This document shows positions 33,659 to 42,887 of a DNA stretch of 64,000 bases, piece after piece; position 1 is the stretch's first letter; the number at the start of each line of letters is the position of its first letter. The DNA comes from Mesorhizobium sp. NZP2298 (lineage in GTDB: Bacteria; Pseudomonadota; Alphaproteobacteria; Rhizobiales; Rhizobiaceae). The stretch covers positions 3,484,001 through 3,548,000 of the forward strand of contig NZ_CP033365.1 of NCBI RefSeq assembly GCF_013170825.1, written 5' to 3'. Position numbers and translations under genes: made by a program. A model generated the notes under the pieces. It was not told the DNA's origin, did no database searches, and saw only the letters and a list, made by a program, of their open reading frames with translations.

Positions 33659-34387
33659 ATGGCGACGGACGTGATCTCGCAGAGCGGCGGCAAAAGCGAC
33701 TTCTGGCAAGGCGTGCGGCTCTCCATGCCTGTCGTGGTGGCGTCGGCGCCGTTCGCTGTGCTGTTTGGAGCGCTTGCCGTTGACCAAGGTTTCTCGGTCT
33801 TCGAAGCCTTCCTGATGAGCGCGCTGGTCTTCGGCGGCGCCAGCCAGATGGTCGGCATCCAGCTGTTCGGCCAGCATGTCGCGCCGTGGCTGATCGTGCT
33901 GTCGATCTTCGCCGTCAACTTCCGCCATGTGCTCTACTCGGCCGGCATTGGCCGGCGCATCGCGCACTGGCCTGTCGTCAGCCAAGCTCTCGGCTATTTC
34001 ATCCTCACCGATCCGCAATACGCGGTGACCGAAGCGCGGGCGCAATCGGGCCAGACCGTCAGCTTTGCCTGGTATCTGGGACTCGGCCTGCCGGTCTATC
34101 TGTTCTGGATCATCGAAAGCGCGCTCGGCGCGGTGTTCGGCAAGCTGATCCCCGATACGCATGCGCTGGGTATCGATTTTCTGCTGCCGATCTATTTTCT
34201 TGGCCTCGTCATGGGCTTTCGCAAGCGGCCGCTGTGGCTGCCGGTGGTCATCGCCAGCGCCGCGGCGTCCATCATCGCGTACAAGACGGTTGGCTCGCCC
34301 TGGCACGTCTCGATCGGCGCTGTTGCCGGCGTGCTGCTCGCCGTCATCCTGCCGCCGCACCATAGCGGCGTTGGAGAGCGGCCATGA
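33659..34387 (+). CDS. azlC: branched-chain amino acid exporter large subunit AzlC
   Basis: 242 residues with about seven to eight membrane segments. The family block FWQGVRLSMPVVVASAPFAVLFGALA is near 15-40 and FLMSALVFGGASQMVGIQLFG near 52-72. AzlC with AzlD exports branched-chain amino acids and toxic analogues across the inner membrane. The ATG at 33659 has AGGAG seven bases upstream; an in-frame ATG at 33641 lies inside repeat B2. The downstream azlD overlaps by four bases. Confidence 0.92.
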   Translation: MATDVISQSGGKSDFWQGVRLSMPVVVASAPFAVLFGALAVDQGFSVFEAFLMSALVFGGASQMVGIQLFGQHVAPWLIVLSIFAVNFRHVLYSAGIGRRIAHWPVVSQALGYFILTDPQYAVTEARAQSGQTVSFAWYLGLGLPVYLFWIIESALGAVFGKLIPDTHALGIDFLLPIYFLGLVMGFRKRPLWLPVVIASAAASIIAYKTVGSPWHVSIGAVAGVLLAVILPPHHSGVGERP

Positions 34388-34680
34388 GCACGACGTTCTG
34401 GATCATCATCGCGGGCGCGATCGCCACTTATCTCACGCGCGTCGGCGGACATCTGGTCATCTCCCGCTTCGAGAACATCCATCCGCGCGTGGAAGCAGGC
34501 CTCAATGCGGTGCCGGCGGCGGTTCTGACGACGCTGGTGGCGCCGGAACTGTTGAATGCCGGACCGGCGGAATGGGCCGCACTGGTCGTCACCGCCGCGG
34601 TCTCGCTGCGCGGCGGGCTGATGTCGATGTTTCTGGCGGGTGCCGCGGTGCTGATCCTGGCGCGACAATTTGTAGGGTAG
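34384..34680 (+). CDS. azlD: branched-chain amino acid exporter small subunit AzlD
   Basis: 98 residues with three to four membrane segments. It reads TTFWIIIAGAIATYLTRVGGHLVISR at the start and ends in a hydrophobic segment (FLAGAAVLILARQFVG). It is the small partner of AzlC, normally encoded directly after it as here (ATGA overlap). Confidence 0.9.
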   Translation: MSTTFWIIIAGAIATYLTRVGGHLVISRFENIHPRVEAGLNAVPAAVLTTLVAPELLNAGPAEWAALVVTAAVSLRGGLMSMFLAGAAVLILARQFVG

Positions 34681-34699
34681 TTTGTAAGCGCGATCTTTT

Positions 34700-34848
34700 T
34701 CGGAACATTGGCGCTGCCCCTCATTGCCCTGCCGGGCATGCCCTCCGCTGTCGCTCCGGGCGTTCGTTGTTCGAAAAGCCAGGCAGTTGGCTTTTCGTCC
34801 ACTGCGCGGACTACGTCTCACCCCCGTAGAACGGGGAGAAAGAAGCTA
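34700..34848. repeat. mosaic intergenic repeat region with two perfect hairpins
   Basis: Between azlD and the convergent peptidase gene. CGAAAAGCCA at 34772-34781 pairs exactly with TGGCTTTTCG at 34788-34797 (six-base loop), a likely bidirectional terminator. CCCCGT at 34822-34827 pairs with ACGGGG at 34831-34836 and is followed by AGAA. The wording (GGCGCTGCCCCTCATTGCC, CCCCGT-ACGGGGAGAA) is typical of repetitive intergenic elements in Mesorhizobium, from memory. Confidence 0.55.
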
Positions 34849-34851
34849 ACC

Positions 34852-36696
34852 TCAAATCTTCGCGTCGTGCGGCAGCGGTGCCGTCGCCTTTTCCAGCCAG
34901 GCCAGGGTTTCGCCATCGAGCATCGGTCCGATCTCGGCCAGCACACGGGCATGGTAGGCATCGAGCCAATGCAGTTCCTCGCGCGTCAGCAGGTCTGACC
35001 GCACCAGCCTGAGGTCGATCGGCGCCAGCGTCAGCGTCTCGAAGCCGTGCATGGCGATGTCGCCGCCCTCGATCCGTTCAGCCGGCGTCACCAGGATGAG
35101 GTTCTCGATGCGGATGCCGTAGGCGCCTTCCTTGTAGTAACCCGGCTCGTTGGACAGCATCATGCCTTCGAGCAGCTTTTCGGTGCCGGTGCGGGCAATG
35201 CGCTGTGGACCTTCATGCACGGCCAGGTACGAGCCGACGCCATGGCCGGTGCCGTGGGCGAAGTCGCAGCCATGCTTCCAGAGCGCCACGCGGGCGACGG
35301 CGTCGATCTCCGAACCGCGCGTGCCGGCGGGGAAGCGCAACGTGGAAATGCCGATCATGCCTTTCAGCACCAGCGTGAAGCGCTCGCGCATCTCCTCGGT
35401 CGGCTGGCCGATCGGCACGGTGCGGGTGATGTCGGTGGTGCCGTCCTGATACTGCGCGCCGGAATCGAGCAGGAACAGCTCGCCGGCCTGGAGCTTGCGG
35501 CTGGTGGCGCGCGACACGCGGTAATGCATGATGGCGCCGTTCGGACCGGCGCCGGAAATGGTGTCGAAGGAGACGTCGCGCAGCGGCATCTGCGTTTCCT
35601 CGCCGGTCTGCCGGCGGCTCTCTTCCAGCCTGGTGACCACCGCGATCTCGTCGAGCGAGCCGGGCTTCTGCCGCTCCAGCCAGCACAAGAGCTTCGCCAC
35701 CGCCGCGCCGTCACGGCGATGCGCGGCGCGTGAGCCGGCGATCTCGGCCTGGTTCTTGGTGGCGCGCGGGATGCGGGCCGGGTCGGGCGCGGCAATCACC
35801 ATGCCGCCATTGTCCTCGACCAGCATGCGCAGCCTGTCGGCCGCCAGCACCGGGTCGAGCGCGATCTTGGCGCCGCCCTTGGCAAGCGCTGCGACCGCCG
35901 CCTCGAACTCGCCGGGCTCATGCGGATCGGCGAGTTGGGTGAGATAGGCCGCGACCTGGCGCGAGAATTTGCGCTTGTCCATGAACAGCTGGTGCGACCC
36001 GTCGGCGGCGAGGATGGCGAAGCCGAGCGCCAGGGGCGTATGCGGCACGTCGCCGCCGCGAATGTTGAAGACCCAGGCGATGGAGGAGGGGTCGGTCAGC
36101 ACCGCGTGAGTGGCGCCGTCCTTGCCGATCGCCGTTGCCAGCCGCGCCAGCTTGTCCTTGGCGAGCTCGCCGGCGAAGCCGATCGGGTGCAGCTCGACCG
36201 GGGTCACGGGTGCGGCGGGCTGGTCCTTCCAGATGATGTCGATCGGGTTTTTGTCGAGCGGCACCAGCACGGCGCCGGTCTTGTCGGCCGAGGCCTGCAG
36301 CGCCTTGACCTCGCCGATCGTGTGCAGCCATGGATCGAAGCCGAGCCGCGCGCCCTTGCCGATATTGTCCTTGAGCCAGACAGCGGGTGGGTTGTCGACC
36401 AGGCTTTCGATCGAAAAAATGTCGAGATCGACCTCATTGCGCACCTGCAGCGTGTAGCGCCCATCGACGAAGACGAAGGCGCGGTCGCGCAGAACGATGG
36501 CGACACCGGCCGAGCCGCTGAAGCCGGTCAGCCATTTCAGCCGTGCCGAACGATCGGCGACATATTCGCCCTGATGCTCGTCCGCGCGTGGCACGATAAA
36601 ACCATCGAGGCCATTGGCGCCCAGCCATTGGCGCAGCAGCGCCACGCGCGGCTTTCCGACCGAGGGGTCGCCGGCGGAATCGAAGGTCTGGAACAT
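34852..36696 (-). CDS. Xaa-Pro aminopeptidase (M24 family, three-domain type)
   Basis: 614 residues, the length of eukaryote-like aminopeptidase P rather than the 440-residue PepP. Two N-terminal creatinase-like domains (GLDGFIVPRADEHQGEYVADRSARLKWLTGFSGSAG near 30-65) precede the catalytic M24 domain. Metal ligands are visible in LLDSGAQYQDGTTDITRT (two Asp), GTGHGVGSYLAVHEGPQ (His), SNEPGYY (Glu) and GIRIENL (Glu). It removes an N-terminal residue before proline. GGAGG lies a few bases before the ATG. Convergent with azlCD. Confidence 0.93.
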   Translation of the reverse strand: MFQTFDSAGDPSVGKPRVALLRQWLGANGLDGFIVPRADEHQGEYVADRSARLKWLTGFSGSAGVAIVLRDRAFVFVDGRYTLQVRNEVDLDIFSIESLVDNPPAVWLKDNIGKGARLGFDPWLHTIGEVKALQASADKTGAVLVPLDKNPIDIIWKDQPAAPVTPVELHPIGFAGELAKDKLARLATAIGKDGATHAVLTDPSSIAWVFNIRGGDVPHTPLALGFAILAADGSHQLFMDKRKFSRQVAAYLTQLADPHEPGEFEAAVAALAKGGAKIALDPVLAADRLRMLVEDNGGMVIAAPDPARIPRATKNQAEIAGSRAAHRRDGAAVAKLLCWLERQKPGSLDEIAVVTRLEESRRQTGEETQMPLRDVSFDTISGAGPNGAIMHYRVSRATSRKLQAGELFLLDSGAQYQDGTTDITRTVPIGQPTEEMRERFTLVLKGMIGISTLRFPAGTRGSEIDAVARVALWKHGCDFAHGTGHGVGSYLAVHEGPQRIARTGTEKLLEGMMLSNEPGYYKEGAYGIRIENLILVTPAERIEGGDIAMHGFETLTLAPIDLRLVRSDLLTREELHWLDAYHARVLAEIGPMLDGETLAWLEKATAPLPHDAKI

Positions 36697-37335
36697 TATG
36701 GGCCTCCTTGGTAGTCGCGCGACCGTAACCTATGGGCTGGGAAAGCGGAATCGATTTCCGGCCGGCGCAAACTGCTACAGCGCCGCCTGGCTGACAACCA
36801 AATGGGGCTGGTCCAGCCGCGGCACGAGGGCGGGGTATTCGTTGTTCGCCCCCAACACGACGCGGCATCGCCGCGCTGCCCGCCAGCACCCCGGCAATTG
36901 TAACCAGAAAAAGTCAGCAATGGCCGCTTTTTGCGCGTGCGTCACTTCGCACGGCAAGTTATCTGTCTCGGGTTTTCTTGTCTTGACCGGAGGGGGGGGC
37001 CTTCCGGTCAAGGTTGGTGTTGGCGGACCAATTCCGACATGGCCATGATGCTAGCCATGCGCCGCTTGCAGGATCGATGTTGGAAATGAGGACTGCATCC
37101 TGAGCCAGTCAGTCGGCAGAAACCGTGCTTGTTCGCGGTCTGGCGTCTGGTGTGGCCAACTGTTGATTGATGCAAATTCGCAACGGATTTGCTCTGATTT
37201 CTGGCCGAGTTCTGTGTTGCTTGGTTCCGGTAATCTTTACGGCTTACATTCGCTTGTCTCTCGGCAGCGGGTTTCGTAGCGTCGCCACGGGCTTAAGGGG
37301 TCGATTCACCCAATGGATGGTTGGTCGGGGGGTAG
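36697..37335. other. 639-base gap upstream of the autotransporter gene
   Basis: No gene recognised. CTTGACCGGA at 36982-36991 pairs exactly with TCCGGTCAAG at 37003-37012, with an eight-base G run at the loop's start. The part from about 37100 to 37330 is AT-richer than the surroundings. GGGGGGTAG before 37336 supplies a ribosome binding site. A promoter probably lies here, but no hexamers stand out. Confidence 0.5.
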
Positions 37336-40300
37336 ATGAGACATTCTGTTTGCGCAGCGCGTGCCAAAGGCGATGGCGAAGTGAATGCGCGGCTTGCGGG
37401 CTCGCTTCTGTCGTCCACGTCGCTTCCCGCTCTGCTGTTAGCCGGGCTGATCGTGGCCGCTGTAACGCCGATCACGTCAGGTGTCGCCTCGGCCGAGGAT
37501 TTCGCTCACAACAGCGGCGATTGGGGTACGGCCGCGAACTGGACTCCCGCAACGGTTCCCAACGGCGTCGATGCGGTCGCGAACTTCAACCATGACGCGC
37601 CGGACCAGGGGCTCGGCTATACCGTTTTCCTGGCTGGCGGACCCTATACGGTCGGCACGCTGAACTTGAATGCCACGAGCACCTCCGGCGGTTACCGGTT
37701 TTCAAGCGGCGTTTTGAATTTCGAGGCCTCCGGGCAGGCCGCGATCAACGTGCAGACGCACAATTTCATTCCCGACCTGGACGCCAGCGCCAGTTTCAAT
37801 CTCGTCTCCGACACTGTCGTCACGGTCGATGCCGGTGCTCATTTTACGGCCGATGGCGTGATCTCAGGCGCAAGCCTCACCAAGAGCGGTGATGGATTGC
37901 TGACCTTGAATGGCGCAAACACCTACACCGGCGGCACCAATCTCTATGGCGGCACGCTCAGCCTGGGCAACAATGCGGCGCTTGGAACGGGGCCCGTCTA
38001 CGCCAACGGCGGCACGACCATCGACATCCAGAACGGCATCACGATCAACAACGACCTCACCATGTATGCCGGCATGAATCTGAATGTCGGCTTGGGGGCA
38101 ACCGGAACCTATGCCGGTCAGATTTCGGAATTCAGCGATCCAACCGCGATCGTCAAGACCGGCGCCGGCACGCTTGTTTTGACCAACAGCAACAGTTTCA
38201 GCTCCGGCGCTATGATCGAGGAGGGAACGATCCGGGTCACTGCCGATCATGCGCTAGGCTCAGGCCCGATCACACTGGATGGCGGCACGTTGCAGGCCGG
38301 CGCAAACCTCAACCTTCCGAACGTCTCGATCCTGTTTGGCGCTGCGGGCGGTACCATCGACACCAACGGTTTCGACGTCAGCACGACCGCCAGCATGGGT
38401 GACAACGATACGCCAAGCGGGACGTTCACCAAGACTGGGGCCGGAACGCTGACGGTGGACGGTTTCGCCGGCAACAACAATTATGCCACGGCCACCGATG
38501 TCGCCCAAGGGACGCTGAAGGCGGGCCTGGGCACCAACCTTTTCAGCGCAAACAGCGCCTATACGATCGAAAGCGGCGCAACGCTCGATCTCAACAATTT
38601 CCAACAGACGATCGGCTCGCTTGCCGGCGCGGGAACGGTCAATGCCGGGGTAGGCGGCCTGCTCACGGGAGGCAACAACGGCTCGACGGTATTTTCGGGC
38701 GTCATCACCGGCAATGGCGGATTGATCAAGGACGGCACGGGAACTTTCGAGCTGTCGGGTTCGAGCCCGTTGTCTGGCGGGGTCGTGGTGAAGGCCGGCA
38801 CCTTGCTGGTCTCCGGCTCACTTGTTAGTGCGGGGATTACGGTCGATAGCGGCGGCACGCTCGGCGGCGGCGGCACGGTTGGCGTGCTCGATGCTTTCGG
38901 CACGGTCGCGCCCGGCAAAAACGCGATCGGCACTTTGACCGTCGACTACTCCGCCCAATTCCGGGCCGGTTCGACCTATGCGGTGGAACTCAATTCCGCC
39001 GGGCTCTCCGACCTGATCGACGCAACGGGCGCCGCCACCATCGACAGTGGCGCCGGCTTGACAGTGAGCAATATCGGGCTGGGTAGCCTGGTGGCGGGCA
39101 CCCGCTACACGGTGCTCGAAGCCGCCAGCGTCAGCGGAACCTTTACTCTGGTCGGAGATCCGCAGGTTTCCGCCTTCATCAGCCTGAGCACCACGTCCGA
39201 TGCGACGCATGCCTATATCGATGTCACCCAGACGCAGACCTTCGGCTCCGCCGGCCTGACGCCGAACCAGATCGCCACCGGCGCGGGGCTGGACAGTGCG
39301 GCCAGCAGTGCCTTGGTCAGCGCGGTGCTTGCCTTGCCGAGCGACGCGGCCGCGCAGGCCGCTTTCGACCAGCTTTCGGGCGAAGTCCATGCCTCGGCCA
39401 AGGGCATGCTCCTCCAGGACAGCCACTTCCTGCAGGACGCGGTGACGGCGCGCCTGCGTTCGGCCTTCGGCGACAGCGGCAAGACCACTTCGCTGCCGGT
39501 CATGGCCTATGGCGAGGACGGCGTTCAGTCCGTCGCCGCCGACACCGACCGCTTCGCCATCTGGTCGCAGGGTTTCGGCTCCTGGGGCGGTACCGACAGC
39601 GACGGCAATGCGGCCGCCTTCGACCGGTCGACCGGCGGCCTGCTGGTCGGCGCCGACGGCCTGGCCGGCGACTGGCGCATCGGCGTGGTCGGCGGCTACA
39701 GCCGCACCAGCTTCAATGCCGACGACAGGCATTCTTCCGGCGACAGCGACAATTACCATCTCGGCCTCTATGGCGGGACCAATTGGGGCGCCATCGCCTT
39801 TCGTACCGGGGCCGCCTACACCTGGCACCGGATCTCGACGTCGCGCTCCGTCGCGCTCCAGGGCTTCACCGACGGCCTGTCAGCCGACTACGACGCCGCG
39901 ACCGCGCAGGCCTTCGGCGAACTGGCCTACAAGACCGATGCCGGGCCGTTTGCCTTCGAGCCGTTCGCCAATCTCGCTTACGTGAACCTGCACACAGACG
40001 GCTTCGCGGAGAGCGGCGGCGCCGCGGCGCTGACCAGCGGCAGTTCCTCGTCGGATGCGACCTTCACCACGCTCGGCGTCAGAGCTTCCACCGACATCAC
40101 AATTGGTGGCGTGGCGGCGACCGCGCGTGGCATGTTCGGCTGGCGCCATGCCTATGGCGAGGTCACGCCGCTGTCGACCGTCGCCTTTGCCGGCGGCGAC
40201 GATTTCACCATCGCCGGGGCGCCGATCGCCAGGGATGCGATGCTGGTCGAAGCCGGCTTCGATGTGCAACTGGCGCGAAACGCGACGCTTGGCCTGTCCT

Positions 40301-40368
40301 ATGCCGGGCAGTTCGGGCCGGATGCCTTCGACAACGGCTTCAAGGCCAATCTGGGCATCAGCTTCTAG
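37336..40368 (+). CDS. type V autotransporter with AT-barrel and beta-helix passenger
   Basis: 1,010 residues. A long signal region (about 1-52, hydrophobic LPALLLAGLIVAAVTPIT, cleavage near VASA) precedes a passenger of about 650 residues. The passenger contains repeats of the autotransporter-associated beta-strand type (SLTKSGDGLLTLNGANTYTGG, AIVKTGAGTLVLTNSNSF, GTFTKTGAGTLTVDG, GLIKDGTGTFELSG). The linker DQLSGEVHASAKGMLLQDSHFL leads into a C-terminal barrel of about 270 residues (FAIWSQGFGSWG onward) ending LGISF with the terminal Phe. It should be secreted through the Sec and Bam systems and displayed or released; the ligand is unknown. No protease or lipase motif was seen in the passenger. 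Confidence 0.92.
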   Translation: MRHSVCAARAKGDGEVNARLAGSLLSSTSLPALLLAGLIVAAVTPITSGVASAEDFAHNSGDWGTAANWTPATVPNGVDAVANFNHDAPDQGLGYTVFLAGGPYTVGTLNLNATSTSGGYRFSSGVLNFEASGQAAINVQTHNFIPDLDASASFNLVSDTVVTVDAGAHFTADGVISGASLTKSGDGLLTLNGANTYTGGTNLYGGTLSLGNNAALGTGPVYANGGTTIDIQNGITINNDLTMYAGMNLNVGLGATGTYAGQISEFSDPTAIVKTGAGTLVLTNSNSFSSGAMIEEGTIRVTADHALGSGPITLDGGTLQAGANLNLPNVSILFGAAGGTIDTNGFDVSTTASMGDNDTPSGTFTKTGAGTLTVDGFAGNNNYATATDVAQGTLKAGLGTNLFSANSAYTIESGATLDLNNFQQTIGSLAGAGTVNAGVGGLLTGGNNGSTVFSGVITGNGGLIKDGTGTFELSGSSPLSGGVVVKAGTLLVSGSLVSAGITVDSGGTLGGGGTVGVLDAFGTVAPGKNAIGTLTVDYSAQFRAGSTYAVELNSAGLSDLIDATGAATIDSGAGLTVSNIGLGSLVAGTRYTVLEAASVSGTFTLVGDPQVSAFISLSTTSDATHAYIDVTQTQTFGSAGLTPNQIATGAGLDSAASSALVSAVLALPSDAAAQAAFDQLSGEVHASAKGMLLQDSHFLQDAVTARLRSAFGDSGKTTSLPVMAYGEDGVQSVAADTDRFAIWSQGFGSWGGTDSDGNAAAFDRSTGGLLVGADGLAGDWRIGVVGGYSRTSFNADDRHSSGDSDNYHLGLYGGTNWGAIAFRTGAAYTWHRISTSRSVALQGFTDGLSADYDAATAQAFGELAYKTDAGPFAFEPFANLAYVNLHTDGFAESGGAAALTSGSSSSDATFTTLGVRASTDITIGGVAATARGMFGWRHAYGEVTPLSTVAFAGGDDFTIAGAPIARDAMLVEAGFDVQLARNATLGLSYAGQFGPDAFDNGFKANLGISF

Positions 40369-40487
40369 GCGGCGACGGGGCTTTTTGCTGTTGGGGCGGA
40401 ACATTCGTGCAGTGGCGAAGTTCTGAAAGGCCTGTTTCCCTCACAGGCATCTGAAGCTGGTAGAAAACAGCATTCAAGGCTCCGCTG

Positions 40488-40507
40488 ACTCCGGTCGGCG
40501 GAGTTTT
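40488..40507. terminator. hairpin between the convergent autotransporter and prmA genes
   Basis: ACTCCG and CGGAGT pair around five bases, followed by TTTT on the plus strand. It lies 120 bases after the autotransporter stop and about 65 before the prmA end. Confidence 0.5.
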
Positions 40508-40570
40508 GGGCTTTGGCAACAATTTCGGAACGGATCTTGCTGTTGCCGGCGCTGCAGTGCCCGCCCTGTC

Positions 40571-41443
40571 TCAATGCTTGAGATGGATCGTCACCCAGCC
40601 TTCGCGATGCAAGGTGCGCACGTGCCGGAAATTCTGGCCGACATAGGCCGAGATGACGGCATCGCGCTGGCGCTCGAGAATGCCTGACAGCACGATCGAG
40701 CCACCAAGCGCGATGTGCCCGGCCATTTGCGGCGCCAGCCGCATCAGCGGCCGCGCCAATATGTTGGCGACGATGAGATCGAAGGGGGCGCGCTTGCCGA
40801 AGATCGGGTTGTGAAAGCCCGGGGCTGTCACCGTTTCGACGAGCGCCTTGACATGGTTGAGCCGCGCATTGGCGGCGGCGACCTTCACCGCCACGGGATC
40901 GATGTCGGTGGCGAGCACCGGAATATGCGCCAGCTTGGCGACGGCGATGGCCAGTACCGCGCTGCCGGTGCCGAGGTCGAGCGCATTGCGCGGATGCTCG
41001 CGCCGCACCACTTTCTCCAGCATATCGAGGCATCCGGCGGTGGTGCCATGGTGGCCGGTGCCGAAGGCGAGGCCTGCCTCGATCTCGATGGCGAGTTCGC
41101 CGCTGTGGCGCTTTGTGCGATCATGTCCACCGTGGACGAAGAAACGGCCGGCGCGCACCGGCTTCAGGCCTTCCAGCGAACGCGCCACCCAGTCGATGTC
41201 GGGCAGTGCTTCGCGCTCGACCGGCTGCGACAGAGCGAGGCCGGCAAGAATGTCCTTCACCCGCGCCTCGACGGCGTCGACGTCGCCATCGGCGTAGAGC
41301 GAGACCTCGTGGATGTCCTTGTCCTCGTCGACTTCGAGCACGGCAATCGGCAAGCCTTCATCCTCGAAGGCCAACTCAAGCGCCGCGAAGACGCGCTCAG
41401 CCTCGATCTTTCCGGTGGTGAAATGGAGCCGCGTCTGGGTCAT
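40571..41443 (-). CDS. prmA: ribosomal protein L11 methyltransferase PrmA
   Basis: 290 residues from the ATG giving [12 protein letters not shown]; an alternative start 69 bases upstream lies in repeat C and was rejected. PrmA trimethylates lysines and the N-terminus of ribosomal protein L11. Motifs: [20 protein letters not shown] near 144-163, SAM-binding [18 protein letters not shown] near 173-190, [19 protein letters not shown] near 196-214, and [17 protein letters not shown] (catalytic N-x-L/x-x-P-type loop) near 239-255. Confidence 0.94.
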   Translation of the reverse strand: MTQTRLHFTTGKIEAERVFAALELAFEDEGLPIAVLEVDEDKDIHEVSLYADGDVDAVEARVKDILAGLALSQPVEREALPDIDWVARSLEGLKPVRAGRFFVHGGHDRTKRHSGELAIEIEAGLAFGTGHHGTTAGCLDMLEKVVRREHPRNALDLGTGSAVLAIAVAKLAHIPVLATDIDPVAVKVAAANARLNHVKALVETVTAPGFHNPIFGKRAPFDLIVANILARPLMRLAPQMAGHIALGGSIVLSGILERQRDAVISAYVGQNFRHVRTLHREGWVTIHLKH

Positions 41444-41459
41444 CGGGAGTTTCTTCTTC

Positions 41460-41529
41460 GAGTTTGATCTTTGGACAAACGGAACCGTTTGTCGGAGAAA
41501 ACCGGTTTCCACTTTTCGGGATCAAACTC
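41460..41529. repeat. 70-base inverted-repeat element, family C
   Basis: Ends GAGTTTGATC (41460-41469) and GATCAAACTC (41520-41529) are a perfect 10-bp inverted pair; inside are ACAAACGG/CCGTTTGT (a perfect 8-bp hairpin) and AAACCGGTTT. It fills the gap between two minus-strand genes and its last base is part of the SCO1 stop codon. Confidence 0.75.
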
Positions 41530-42110
41530 TAGCCCTTCGTGGCAAGACGCTTCAGCTTTTCGACCGCGGTGCTGGCGCTTTCGCCATAGGCGATCGTGCC
41601 GGCGAAGTCGCCCTTGCCGTTGAGCAGCAGCACCGAGGCGGTGTGGTCCATCGTATAGTCGCCGTCGCCGGTGTCGACCTTCTTCCAGTAGATGCCGAAC
41701 GACTTTGCCATGGCATGGACCTTGTCAGGGTCGCCGGTGATGCCGGTGATGCGGTCGGAGAAGTTGCTGACATAGGCATTCATCACCGCCGGCGTATCAC
41801 GTTCCGGGTCGACCGACACGAAATAGGCGTGCAGGGTCTTGCCGTCGTCGCCGAGCGTCTTCAGCCAGCCGGAGAGTTCGAACAGCGTGGTCGGGCAAAC
41901 CTCGGGGCAGTGGGTGAAGCCGAAGAAGACGACGCTGGGCTGCCCCCTGAACGCGGCCTCGGTGATCGGCGCGCCTTTCTGGTCGACCAGGGTGAAGGGT
42001 GCGCCGAACGGTTCGCCGCCATAATGGCCGCGATACCAGTCGAAGGTCAGCCAGCCGATGCCGGCCGCCATCAGGACGAGAATACCGACCAGGATAGAAC
42101 GCATCATCAG
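41529..42110 (-). CDS. SCO1/SenC family copper chaperone
   Basis: 193 residues. An N-terminal membrane anchor (MMRSILVGILVLMAAGIGWLTF) precedes a thioredoxin-fold domain with the copper-binding CPEVCP (in FGFTHCPEVCPTT) and the conserved His in YTMDHTASVLLL. It delivers copper to, or maintains thiols of, the CuA centre of cytochrome c oxidase on the periplasmic side. YFVSVDPERDTP is typical of the family. A later or earlier ATG is possible; the double ATG at 42107-42110 opens the membrane anchor. Confidence 0.92.
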   Translation of the reverse strand: MMMRSILVGILVLMAAGIGWLTFDWYRGHYGGEPFGAPFTLVDQKGAPITEAAFRGQPSVVFFGFTHCPEVCPTTLFELSGWLKTLGDDGKTLHAYFVSVDPERDTPAVMNAYVSNFSDRITGITGDPDKVHAMAKSFGIYWKKVDTGDGDYTMDHTASVLLLNGKGDFAGTIAYGESASTAVEKLKRLATKG

Positions 42111-42296
42111 AAAAGTCCGTCTGCAGAAATCATCGCGCCGGCTCAATGCCGCGCCGGTGCGACAGTCTTAGCGGTTCGGCCCTGCGCAGGCAAAGTGCCG
42201 CGTTGCCGCAACCGCGGTGGTGTTGACGCATCCGCTTGCAAAGCGGCACAACGCGCCCCACCTGAAACCGGCAACTCGAACCGCAGGGAGACTCCT

Positions 42297-42800
42297 TTGC
42301 GCAAACTGATTGGGCGAAAAGTGATCGGCGGCGCCTTGGCCGCATGCATTGCGCTCGGCACCGGCGGCGCCGTCGCCGAGGAAGTCGGCAAGGTGGGCGT
42401 CGACTGGGTCGGCAACGACATCATGATCGACGCGATCAAGGACCCCAAGGTGGATGGCGTGACCTGCCATGTCGCCTATTTCGACCGCAGCGTCATCGAT
42501 CGCCTGCACAAGGGCAACTGGTTCGAGGACCCCAGCGATTCCTCGATCTCCTGCCGCCAGACAGGCCCTATCACGATCGGCGACATCGACATGAGCGAGG
42601 GCGGCGAGGAGGTGTTCAAGCAAGGCCTCAGCCTGATCTGGAAGAAGCAGGTGGTGAACCGCATCTACGACAAGGCCAACGAGACGTTGATCTACCTCTC
42701 GCATTCCCGCCAGGTGCAGAACGGCTCGGCCAAGATGTCGGTGACGACAGTGCCGCTCTACGGCCAGAATGTGGTGTGGAGCAAGGGCAAGCCGAACTAA
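42297..42800 (+). CDS. creA: CreA family periplasmic protein
   Basis: 167 residues from a TTG start at 42297, with CAGGGAG seven bases upstream; no ATG fits. A signal peptide (KVIGGALAACIALGTGGAVA) is followed by EEVGKVGVDWVGNDIMIDAIKDPKVDGVTCHV, the CreA family hallmark, with two cysteines (VTCHV and ISCRQ) that may form a disulfide. The function of CreA is unknown. The preceding 180 bases form the divergent promoter region shared with the SCO1 gene. Confidence 0.9.
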   Translation: MRKLIGRKVIGGALAACIALGTGGAVAEEVGKVGVDWVGNDIMIDAIKDPKVDGVTCHVAYFDRSVIDRLHKGNWFEDPSDSSISCRQTGPITIGDIDMSEGGEEVFKQGLSLIWKKQVVNRIYDKANETLIYLSHSRQVQNGSAKMSVTTVPLYGQNVVWSKGKPN

Positions 42801-42887
42801 GCGGGGTGGGCCTCTTTTGGGCTGATTGGCCCCACGGACAATTGCTCCTGCCTTGCAGGAGCAATTGCTCTGACGTAAAGCCGCCGC

